From the NCBI GenBank assembly GCA_019914995.1, contig CM034139.1, forward strand, positions 5,372,461-5,436,460: a stretch of 64,000 nt of DNA, read 5' to 3'. The position numbers and the translations under genes are program-made. Position 1 is the first letter of the stretch, and every line of letters starts with the position of its first letter. Below are positions 27,901 to 41,900 of the stretch, in pieces. Source of the DNA: Acanthochlamys bracteata. Taxonomy: Eukaryota; Streptophyta; Magnoliopsida; Pandanales; Velloziaceae. The notes beneath the pieces were generated by a model. The model was not told where the DNA came from. It did no database searches and saw nothing but the letters and a program-made list of their open reading frames with translations.

Positions 27901-30900
27901 CTTCTGAATTCATCTACTTTCTGATTTCATCTATGCATGCTGCGATTGCTAGGGCTTGCTAAAGTATATAATGAATGTTGAGCTTGTGGGTGAATAACTT
28001 AACTTTTCTTGCTAGCCTTTCCCTATTTGTATATTTAGGTGCTTTAAATATTTTCAATTTCTAAAATTATTCTTCTGCACAGCTCTTTTCAGTCAAAGGG
28101 GCCTAATAATGTCGTTATTTGTAACATTCACGTGCTTTACAATCCAAAACGTGGAGACGTTAAACTTGCACAGGTAATGTTGATTCAGTAGCTTGGTAAG
28201 ATTAGCTTCTATTATTTTTAAAAAGAGTTAAACTTCTGCCTGTTCTTACAACTTTACTGATGACAACACCATTTAGCCAGTCAAATATGTTAGTCTATAA
28301 CTAATCAGTGGTTGAAGTAGGGCCAACATACTTGGTTTTGTTACAGCTTATTTGTATCGGGTAGTCAATAGCTAAATTTGATTGAATAGAACAGTATAAA
28401 GAGTTCAACGTTATTCGAAGTCAGCAATCCAGTATGTAGCTCCTGTCTGTTCTCCCTAAAATGGGATATTTACAAAGTGATTTCGCAAGCAGCTATAAGT
28501 TTTGGAGTGCTTCCACTTGGAGAAATCTCCATCTTGAACCGTGCTCTACATGAACTATATTATTTGTTTTTTCTTATTCCTTTTCTTTGCAAAACCCCTC
28601 TTCTAAATTTCACTTCTAAACAGGTCAGACAACTTCTTGATCGAGCTTATGCAATTTCAAAAATGTGGAACGAAGCGCCTGTAGTTGTTTGTGGGGATTT
28701 CAATTGCACGCCACAGGTATGCTTCAATGCTTTTACTACCATGATTGGAGATGTGCAAATGCGAAATTTTCCTTCTAGAAAAAAAATGCAACTTAATTTC
28801 AATTTATTTGTTCCCAAAAGTCTATGCTGACTCCTTTCCTTTTTCTTCTCAGAGTCCATTGTACAAGTTTATATCTGAGCAGAAGGTGGTTATGTTTTTA
28901 CTTGTTAATTAGTTCCCAGCAAACCTTTACTTTCTTTAACGTATTCCACAATGGCTTTCTGCTGTTTGCAGATGGACTTCTCTGGAATTGCACGGAATCA
29001 AGTATCAGGACAGTATTCTGCTGGTATAAATTCATCAAGGCCGTTTACACATTCTGGTTTTTCCAGGTAAGGTACTCACTACCTAGTTCATGCGCTTCTC
29101 GTGTTTTTATGCTTGTGGGTGTAAAAGAATGGTAATCTTTTATATTTGCAGAGAGCTTCAGTTACATAATGATAGTATCGAAACAGCTAAAGTTGAACAG
29201 AGGCATAGTAGTGCTGAAACAGACAACCTAAAAGAGCCCTGGAATCATCTGGAAACTACTTCTGATGCCGAAGGCCATCTGGTAGAAGTAAAAAACCTTG
29301 CAGAGGAAGAGAAAATATGTGCTGATGACCACCGCTCCTGTGATATTGCAATAGAAGTTGGTAAATTTGAATCATCAAATGTTACCTCCACTGATCCTGA
29401 TTTAGTTAAGTCTGAGGAGGACGATCCACCTGATGAATGCTGGCATCCTTCTGTCCTGAGAAATGGTAAAGAAGAGGACCTTTCTTCCATAGTTGACTAC
29501 CACCTACATCCTTGGTCTGATACACAGCAGCATAATGATGAACAAGGTGGTGGAACACAGTCTATTCATGAAAATTTGTGTGAACATTCACATGGTCAGA
29601 AAACTTTTAAGGGCCCATTAGATTCATCAATGAAGTTAGAGGAAAGTTCCCGTGATGTTTTAATGAAATCTATGTTTGATAGAAGAAGTTCTGACTATGA
29701 ACAACTTAAAGAAGGCACTAGTTTTAATCAAGTTTTGGTTCCTGAGAGTGGTGCTGAGACTTATGAAACCGAAATGTCGTCACAGGAGGGTGGAAATTCT
29801 CAACGTGGAAAGGATTTTGATCCTGTTGTCACTAAGCTGTCCGCTATAGAAATATCAAAAAGTTCAACTTATATTACCAGCTCAAACAAGATAGCTGAAT
29901 TGTCTAAGGATCATCAAGAGAGTGGCTCTTCTTTGAAAGTGCTGGACAAGGATTGCCGGAGAGATCGTAGCATTCTTTTAGATGATGCTTGTTGCTTGGA
30001 GGAGAGTAGTGACCCCAATTTCTTGAAAGAGCTTCTTGGAGAGGAGGAACGTGAGCTCAGAGGAGAACCTATAGGTGACCAGGAAGAAAGCTTCCTTCCT
30101 CTCGAGCTACCTGCAGTTGATGAGGGGAAGTACTCAGATGATCCATCTGTGTGGACCCCTAAACAAATTGAAGTTGCTTCTGGTAAAGCTGATTGCACTG
30201 TTGCAGAACATCATCTGAAATTAAGAAGTGCATATACAGAAGTGGAGGTATGATGTATAAGATTTCAGTGCTCATTACTTAAATAAAATAAAGAGTATAT
30301 CCTTAGTATAACAAACTAGAAATCTAGAATATACAAGTAGACTGCTTTAATACTGAATATGTAACAGACTTTGTACAGGATTGATTTTTTTTTTAATAAT
30401 TTAGTTGTTCTGTTTCTTATTTCATGTCTCAGGATAATACTGGAACAAAGGACTTGAGTGAAGAACCACAAGTTACTAGTTACAACAGGCTTTTTATGGG
30501 CACAGTTGACTACATATGGTCAGCAGTCACCTTTTGTAGCTTAATATCTTTTAGTCAATTACGCTGCCGATTCCTTAACATGCTTGTATGAGTTTCCGTG
30601 TTATATTGCGAAGTTTTATCCTCCAACCTCAGTTTTTTGGGCTTCATGTTACAATTTTCTCCTCTCACCCTTATTCTTTCCTTGGGGAATACAGTCTACC
30701 ACTCATAAGCGTGCTAGTTAAATTAAACACCTTGTTTACGGATGCCAACATGAATATTTGGTCTTTGAGGACTCTTAACTTGTAAAGATAGCCCGTTCAG
30801 GACAGATATAGAATCACAGAAGTCAAACTTTTTTCTTATAATTTCTTAAAACTTTTTTTATCATAACTAAAAGTAGCTGCATGCATAATATCTATGATAG

Positions 30901-31655
30901 CGAAGGATTAAGGATAGAGTGTGTTCCTTAAGCTGATAATCTGTTTGAGTGTCAAAAGTGGTCATTTCAGATTAGTTTAATGGTTAGTATTTTCCTGTAA
31001 TTGATTTAGTACTCTCTGTGACTTGATAGCGTTAAGGAAATGTGCTAGTATGATGATTGTTTTGAAGTATAAGCAGAGGTGGTTATACTTTAAGGGGTTG
31101 CTCTTGCATATCCATACATTGCCTTGATATGGAAGTTATGAAAAGGTGTTCAGTCAACTGCTAGATCCAGTTTTATCTGGAGGCATGCCATCTTGATTCG
31201 TTTTATGCTTTGAACATTGTAGAAACCGCCCCATACCTGTATTGTCGTATGACGTTTATTTTACTTTTCTATCTAGTAACGCGGCATTTTTTCTAGAGTA
31301 AAATTTGTGGTATTTGCTGAACCTCCAGGCATTCTGAGGGTCTCCAAACAGTAAAAGTACTGGATACAATACCCAAGCATGTTTTGGAGCAAACTCCTGG
31401 TTTTCCAACAAAGGTATCATTCGTTTTATGCTGCCAATTGGAGTAGCAATATACTATAATACCTGCAGCGAATTCAGTTCAATTAAATGACCCAGCTGCT
31501 TTCCATAGCTTAGCTTCTTAATAATTTTACTGCTTTGTTAGTACTAACAATGTTCAAGCAATGTATTCTTCAAACAGAAATGGGGAAGTGATCACCTTGC
31601 ATTGGCATGCGAATTTGCATTTATAAATGGCTTTGGGGAACAAAGTGAGGACTGA
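24983..31655 (+). CDS. CCR4-like 3'-5' poly(A) ribonuclease (carbon catabolite repressor 4 homolog 6)
   Basis: Fifteen exons: 24983-25051, 25143-25845, 26067-26233, 26530-26595, 27099-27151, 27554-27635, 27718-27764, 28083-28173, 28624-28716, 28853-28885, 28972-29066, 29152-30247, 30433-30518, 31329-31413 and 31578-31655. They sum to 2844 nt (947 residues), all in phase. CCR4 proteins shorten mRNA poly(A) tails. Residues about 24-257 are a Gln/Pro-rich low-complexity region. The exonuclease-endonuclease-phosphatase fold shows LSYNILANYLA, MCLQEVDKFYD (metal-binding Glu), NIHVLYNPKRGD, VVCGDFNCTPQ (catalytic Asp and Asn), GTVDYIW and the final SDHLAL with the catalytic His. Between CGDFN and DYIW lies an insert of roughly 400 residues, rich in Ser, Glu and Asp and mostly encoded by the 1096-bp exon 12. 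The lack of LRRs separates it from CCR4a/b. The long form fits homolog 6, as recalled. Confidence 0.92.
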
Positions 31656-32857
31656 GGAAGCAATTCTTCTATTTCTGAATCATTCACTACAAATAGATAA
31701 GGATTCAGGAATAAGCCGCAATACATAGATGATGTGTACAAGACTTGAAAGCAATTTTCGAGACAGTTATGAGATTCACAACGCGGAAGTTGAAGACGGC
31801 ATTTAGTGTACCGTCTTTCTTGTTCACAGGCCTTGGTTGAACGATGTTGTTGAAGTTTTGGATAAGTAATTTGATTTCTGTATCAGATTTTCACATTATC
31901 ATTTTGCTGATCTCGGCTATATCCGAGCGTTAAATTATTTATGTACTATGAAGTATATGCAGATCTAATCTAAATTCTAAATCATTTGATATAATCTTAA
32001 AAACATAGAAAATAGCATTAAATATGAAAATTCATGTCATGCATTCGATTGCTCAGTTCCCTCTTGATTTATCATAAGTTGGAAGAATGACCGGCATATA
32101 ATCTGTTTGTGTGATGACATGAAGAGAATGGTTCAGGCTACCTTGACTGCTGAAATGTGTTTTTTCCTTCTTCTCTTGACGTAGGCTATTATATCCTTGC
32201 AAATATGTTCATAGGTAGGTTATTTCTTTTTTAAATGATAAATACTTAGTTCTGTATATGAGGTGTTGTTTTTTTTTTTCTTTTAAGTTTGTTTTAACTA
32301 ATGAAAAGGAAGTATTTATAAAATTACGTTCGGTATAATTGAGCTTAAAAAATAAATTAAAAGTAATTTTTGTGAGTTCGTGATAACTGAAATAAGTTAT
32401 TGATTGTGACATAATCTTTTCCACCGCGTGAATTTTATCTACAAAAGAGAAATCCTACTGCGTGCATCAAACGCTATCTAAGATGTCCTGGCGGAACACT
32501 CCAACGCCAACTTTTCTCTTTTTACCGCCAGGTTCTTTTACTACACGGAGTTTTTAGTTCCTCGTCGGCGCGTTGATTCCTTGTTTATTTGCTTGCTCTT
32601 TTTTCCCCATTCTCCCGCTCGTTTTTTCGCTTCTTCCAGCTCCAATCACCACAGCCGGTGTCTTTCTTTCCTTACAATCTCCAAAAATTCTAGGTTTTTT
32701 CTTCTCTCAATCAACTATCGCTTCTCTACACGATTGAAAACGCTAGTATCTCAATAAGATTTTGAGTTCCGTACACTGAACTGTTAATGGACTTGAAGTT
32801 TGGAATAATTCGACTTCTTTTCTATTTATCTTTGGTTTGGTCTTTTATGCTTTCACC
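31656..32857. other. CCR4 3' region and old promoter of the SMC3 relic
   Basis: Bases 31656 to about 32200 are probably CCR4 3' UTR. Bases 32440-32857 look like a gene leader (TC-rich, with CTCCCGCTCG near 32612), the sort of promoter and 5' UTR expected upstream of the SMC3 start. No ORF of note was seen. Confidence 0.4.
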
Positions 32858-34837
<1,980 letters not shown>

Positions 34838-35965
34838 TGCTACTTGGCTTTTGAAGCTTTGACAGTTTTGTTGCTGACTGCTCTAGACGCTGTTGTCATT
34901 CTTAATTGGGCACGAATGCTGCAATGTTATCGCATTGAACACTTGGTACATAGTTGCTGCTTACATATTATGAGTTACTTGCCATAGTATTCACAGGACA
35001 AGCATGCTGTACATAAAAAAATTCCTCTTAATCTGGGTGTGTACTACTTCAAACAACATATGATGTGGAATCTGCAGGAGCATGTTAGAGGCAAGAAAGT
35101 TACACTTTGTTATTTATGTGGTCATTGACAAAATTCGGACTGAGCTACTAACTTTGAAGGTGTTGCCTGAGCGTGTTGTACGTGTACGGGAACGCGAGTC
35201 TCTCTGATTTTTTAAAAATTAGGTCTCTGACTACCAGGAAAAAGAACGCAAGAAAGTCAGTTCTACTGGAGCATAATTTAATCGACCTGGCGGCAGTAAA
35301 ACTCTTTGACTCAAGGGTAAGCCATTGGTCCCGTCTAAGCACGAGGGTTCTTATTGAAACTATGTTACTGGTCGCTGGTTACCAAGAATACTTCCATCAG
35401 AAGCTTCTGAAGTAAAACACATAACTGAAGTTCCAATTATCATGCCAAACCAAACCCATAAGAGTACTTTTTGAGTCCGAAAAGAATTATCAGCATGAAT
35501 TCAGTGACAAGTACAAGGATTTTGGGAAACCAGGAACTGAGACTTGATTATAAAGTAACATAGAATTTACAAAAATTCCGATAACATGGGAAGTAGGGGC
35601 ATAGAACATAAAAAAGAACATATTAAAACTGATGCCCCCTAAATACCTAATTTGTCTAAATCCAATTAACCGGTATGAGATCATTACAAAATTTGCAACC
35701 AAGAATATCAGCCTGAAGAGCATCAGCTTAGCGTTCTTGACCCAAAACTTGAGACAGCTGCAAAATCTGGAAATCATAATATGCACATTGATCTCCATAC
35801 CTCATAAGGTGGATTTATCTCACAAGCTGTAAGGATGACAGATGAAATGCACAGAAAATAAGCTGGAGTACGTGACTAAAAGATACTATTTACTACAGAT
35901 GTTCATTAAATCCAACCTTGGTATTTCTATGGTTGCACAAAATTCTGATAAGTGTTAGTAGTGCT
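34838..35965. other. Non-coding interval
   Basis: This lies between the SMC3 relic and the 3' end of the minus-strand ASI1-like gene, and includes that gene's 3' UTR. A short open stretch at 35173-35415 has no recognisable domain or neighbouring exon. Confidence 0.4.
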
Positions 35966-38900
35966 CTACTTGTTTCTCAGCTTTTTGATAGCCTGCTTCA
36001 TTTCCTCACTTTGACCCTACAGAAAGGAAAAAGCAATATGTTGCATTAAGATGATACCGAGTCACCATCAACACCGAAAATTATCCTGTTGTGTTTTCAG
36101 ACCTTCATTAGCCGCTTGTAGCAGATGGCAGCTTTTTCTTGCAAGAGTAACCACTCCATGGCCATTTCATACTCAATTGTATTAGGCTGAGAGCAGTGAG
36201 ATGTTGATACAGCTTTTTTCTGGATGCAAATATAGCATACTGTCAACTCCAAAATAATTACAAAGATCGCATTCAATAATCACCAAATAGAACAAACAAA
36301 TTGATGCTTCTCACCATCTCCTCTCGCTGCATTTGGAGCTTGACTTTATCTATTACCAAATGACCGACTAGTTTCTGCGACTTAGGAGGCACTTTTAGCA
36401 GACCTTTACAGCAAGTTAGGGGCCTGCAGAAAGGACACTAGTTTGAATGAATCCAATATACAACATCAAAAAATGAATAAATAGCTGTAGGAATATGCAA
36501 AAGACAAAGACAAGACACTGACAATCTATCAGGCCTAACCATTACTAGTTATGATTCTAGATTTCTACGCCAATGCTCACCAAACTGCTCAGGAAGGAAA
36601 GATGTTCTACACTATGATGAAGACAAAACATTTTCTTTACAGGTAAAGCTGGAAATTTGGATTTTCAGATTCCAAATGAGCTCTCTAGGAATTGTTGAAA
36701 CTCTTGAGACCATAAAACCAATACTTGAAATCTTCAACAAGGACATTGAATATAGGCTAGGATGTGAAGGAGTACTCTCTGGGAATGTTGTAGATCTTGA
36801 GACCATCAAACCAATACTTGAGATCTTCAACAAGGCCATTGAATATAGGTGACAATGTGCTTGGAGTACTCTTTGGGAATTGTTGGAGATCTTGAGGCCA
36901 TTAAAACAATACTTGAAATCTTCAACAAGGCAATTGAATATAAGTGAGGATGTGCTGGAGTATCTCTGGGAATTGTTTGAGCTATTAGACCATAAAGCCA
37001 TTACTTGAAATACCTTACCAAGGACATTGACAATAGGCAGGATGTGCTAGAGTGCCGATCCGAATGTTTTCCATACTGAACTTCGATTTTAAAGTAAATT
37101 GTTGAATGCATCTCCCACTCTCTCCCTCTTTCTTTCTTTTGAGAATAACAGTTATAATGCTATGTGATGGGAACAATGAGCAACTTCTAAAATCTAATTG
37201 AGCTACTTCGGTAAGTAACAACGCATGAGAAGATATATTATAAGAATGCATTACTCACCACCCATTTGATTGCATTAGGCATCCCTTATTAATCTTGAAG
37301 GTTACCAAATCAGCTGCTTCTTTTGTTTGAAAAATCGCATAAGCTCGACCATAGTTGGAATTTTGGAAAGTGACTTGTGCTATGACCTTTGCTGTACAAT
37401 GCTCATCACAAGTATGGTATACAATATCCTGTCAAAAGCAACAGGAAAACTAGAAAAATTAAACATCTATTTTCAGGAGGAGATGAGTAACATAGGCAGT
37501 CGAAGGCAATAAGTTCAACTGAGCAAAAAATTTCATAAAACAAAAAAAAATCCAAAATGAGTTAATTTTTCTGCTACGATGGTGTATGTTACCCATGTAA
37601 AGGTAATTACTATTGCACTTGCAACCCTCAAATTAATTATTTTGCTACAATGGTGTATGTTACCCATGTAAAAGTAATTACTATTGCACTTGCAACCCTC
37701 AAATTAATTTTTTTGCTACAATGGTGTATGTTACCCATGTAAAGGTAATTACTATTGTACTTGCAACCCTCAAAATTAATTTTTCTGCTACGATGGTGTA
37801 CGTTACCCATGTAAAGGTAATTACTATTGCACTTGCAACCCTCAATCATTTAATGCTGGGGTCTACAATCCTTTCAAATCAGTTAACGCAAGTTCCTTCT
37901 CATCATCTCTAACTCCAACATAACCAATGAAATGAAGTATGTAAGATAAACAACCTAATTTACCAAACCACCGCAAAAAAAAGGGTCTCCACCATCTACA
38001 TCTGCACCTTCAATTTTTAGGCATATATGCATCACTAGATGGTAGAATATTTATATTCATCTTCATAGATCATGTGTTAAATAAAAAATCTGTATAACCA
38101 TTTGCAATACCAGTAGCAATTGGATCAGACCCATACATTACAGGTGTGAATCTCATGATTCTAGATGCTTTCCATCTGTAGGCACACCTAAGAATAGTAA
38201 TTCGAATAAGTTTTTGCATAGAAAAACAGAGGCGTCAACCATGGAGAGTGTCCACTCTAAATATCCAACCTCTAATCTAGTTTAAATTACTTTTCTATAG
38301 TTCTTTCTAAACACAAAATCTAAATCCAAGACATTTGAACTTAACCACACTATATATGATCTGCCAGAAGCAACACGAAATCAATGCAATAATATTCAGC
38401 TAACAGGACTTTAAAATAATAAATAATAAAAGTCTTTAGGAAAATAGAAGCAAAAACAAAAAAAACTAAGGAACATTGGGTATACACTTACCTCCACATC
38501 AGAAGACGTATAAGAAGGATCCAAACAATCAAAAAACACAAGCTTTCCTTGCTCATCAGCCTTTTGAACTTTTGTGTCCCATGACTGGAAAGCGTACAAC
38601 ATGAGCCATGGTCAATGAACGTACATGAGAGTAACATTGTGGAGAAAAATTCATTGGAAGTTGCAAAAACATAAAACTTCCAGTGTCTTACAAATATTTC
38701 AGTGATTTCAGTGAATGCATAACAGAAACAGCTTAATAGTCAAACGCATACTGAACTTGGGAAGTATCTATTAACTGCTGTACAAACAGATAGAACCTAA
38801 AGGATGCTTTATGTATTTCAAGTTAAAATATGCTTCAACTACATGTCAATGTGAAGAAAGAATTTTGATAGTAATCCAGACGAAGAAACCATGACATATA

Positions 38901-41900
38901 ACAACAGTATACATGAAATTTTACCCACATATAAGCATCACAATCTTGCAATGGTTGCTGTCAGCAAATACTTAATTAACAATGTGCACTAGAACTTTCA
39001 TGGTAGTTTTGCGTGAACGCTTTGCATATCACAGGTCAGACAGAATGGTATCTCAAGAATGCTCCCACATGACCTTTAACACATTAGCATTCTAGTCGAC
39101 ATTTTGTCCACATGAGTATAATTTTCCGTGTTTTCATCACATAAGGCTAGTCGCAACCAACTTAATTTATTCAAGTAGTATTTAAACAAATTTTGGTAAG
39201 AAAGTTTCTGGAAATTCAGTTGAGCCAAGTATGCTTATGAGAAGGGAATCTTGTTAGCAAGTCTCCATTCTCAAGCACATTTTGTGCACAACTTTACTAT
39301 TACGATGCAAAAAGAATGAAAAATCTGAAGGAAGCAACCTTAACAAACAGCTGTGTGAAACAAGTAAAATTATTGGATCATATGCCAGTGATATAATTCA
39401 TCTATCAACTCAAAAGAATTTGGCACCGATCTTTAATAAATGTCTCTTTTGCACATGCCAAAGACAAAGATATGACAACTCTGGTGAGTTCAACTAATAA
39501 AAATGAACGACATTGAGAATAAGAGGGTGTTACTTACGAGGCTAAACCACTTGCTTCTGTCCTGTGACTCCTGTCAAATGAAACATACACAAAACTATAG
39601 TCCCTTTATACATTCAAACAAATATAATTGAAGCAAAACACATATCATCAAGCTAACAAATTACCTTTAAGAGAAAACAAGAGTGAAGATTCTCCAATTT
39701 TAATTCTCAAGATTAAAAAAGGTAATATGGAAAATTGTTATTGACGAAAGTTTACATACTTCAAATAACATAGTTATCATTTCAATACAACAAGCTAAAT
39801 CACACTTATCAATTGCTGTACATATAATAATCTATATGCAATATAGATAAAATCCTAATAAATAATCCCATATCCTAGAGAAAATTCATAATTTCTAAAT
39901 AACTTCAAAAATTTTAATTCCTACTCATTCTACTCAACCACAAAAAGTTGCAAGATACTTGGAAAAGAGACGAGCACTTGGTTCTTGTGGGAATTATTGA
40001 GACTGCATAACATTTCAAGACAGCAGGCATTGTTACAAAAAGGTAGAATATGTTGTTAATGCCACAAAACAACCTAAATGAAAAAAGAACAAAAGGTCAA
40101 AAGCACAACAATATCACATATACGTTGATTAAGTATTAGTTACAAAAGTAAAGATGGTTGTCATGGAAGCCATACTAGGCGCTCTGAAAACTCTCATAAC
40201 TTCTCTAACTCTACTCTATCCAAAGAAACTACTTAAGAAAAGCTCACAGATTATTCACACTTACTGCTTCAGGCCTCCTTGTCACTTCTACTATCCCAAA
40301 AGCAGGTTTTTTATCTTTTTCCACCAATGTAGACGATCTTTGCATGCATTCATCAGAGTTTGCTTTTTTGGTGGCAATCTTCAACCTTTCAGAATCCAAA
40401 TGCATTTGAGAAGGATGACAAACAGAATCTCCACCTTCAGATCGCTTGTTTACCTTTCTTGATCTGTCATAACTCTTATATGGGCCATCAGAGTGATTGA
40501 CTAAATCATCCATCTTCATCTTCTTGCGAGGTCTATCTTCAGACCTGATGTGGTCCTTATCATTAGATAACTGTGACTTCTCTTCATTTTCTGTTGAACA
40601 TCACCCTTACCATCACATCAGTATCCAACTGGCTAGTTATCTCAAGTAGGTGTCTATCTTTACCTTGAACAAGATCGTGATCTCCATGATCCTTAAAAGA
40701 GGCCAACTTCATAGGATGGCAAGACAAAGTTGCAAATTTCTTTTTGCAGTTGAAAGAGCCATCAGCATCAGCCCCAGAGACAGTAAGTTGATTCGCATCT
40801 TCTTTCAGGTTCAGAAGATATTTAACTGAATGTCATCCAAATAACAAGTTTAAACAAGGTGCAATCCAATTTCACTAATCGAATAAGGTGCTTCTTTTTC
40901 CACCTGGAAGTGACTTTTTCAAGCCACAAATTCACTTCCGGACGACTTCCTATATTCTTTGGCATAATTTATTGTATAACTCATCTCTGAAAACTCACTT
41001 TTAGGGCTTGTTTGGTTGAAGCAAAGTAAGTTCCTAAAAAGCGAGTTTTTGAAAAGTGAATTCTTTGAGAAGTTTGAGAAGAGAGTTTAGTTTTTATGTT
41101 GTATTTGGAAGTGAGTCTGGAAGTGACTTTTTATATTTGATTGAATTTGGAAGTGAGTCAGAACTTAGTTTTTGCGGAAAAAACTAAGTTAAGGTGAAAC
41201 TAATACATGCCCTTACAAAAAGTCACTTCTCAAAAAGCCACTTCCTTTACGAAGAGCACTCCCTACTGAGTATATTGGAATGAGAAATGTGTACCTTCAA
41301 TTCCAGCTATCTTCTCAGCTAGCTCTTTAGTTATCTTGAGATTCCCAACATCAAATGAACTCCTGCATATATAGTCAGCCTTTTCCAGTTCGTTCTTAGA
41401 AGGCTGAGGATACCTCTTGTCCTGTGATATATAGATGACAAAACATTTTCCAGCCACAGCCTCCTAAATATTGGACAAGAAAATAGAGTCATATAAAACC
41501 TTATCCAATAGTTATTTACAAAGATGGAATTATTCAAGCATCATAGGCATTTCACAATAAGGCTGTTATGTAGTGTAAATTCTAGAATTATTGCTTATCT
41601 TATATTTTAAGTTAAGAGCCCATATAGTTCTGTGTCATAGCTAGGGCGGCAATATGAATTAACAAGTCAAACTTAGAACGACCCATATAATAATCGTATC
41701 AAAATTATTCAACTTAAATCCGACCCATATAATTATATAGGTCAAAATTATCAACACTAACCCAACCCATCTAATAATCGGGTCAAATTTGAGTCAACCT
41801 ATTTAAATTAAAATTATTAAAATCAGAATTCTAAAATTAATCTCTAACAATAGTAGGTGAAAATTGTTAGGTATCATATACCTAAAAAATATCAAATTAA

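Noticed and set aside
35173-35415. 80-residue plus-strand ORF with a donor-like GTAAGC
   Set aside because: It reads TTRKKNARKSVLLEHNLIDL but has no domain, partner exon or promoter that I could find; left as possible but unsupported.
36612-37001. 129-residue minus-strand ORF
   Set aside because: It is read through the 94-bp minisatellite in an ASI1-like intron; the repeated peptide (LLKISSIGLMVS and kin) reflects the repeat only.
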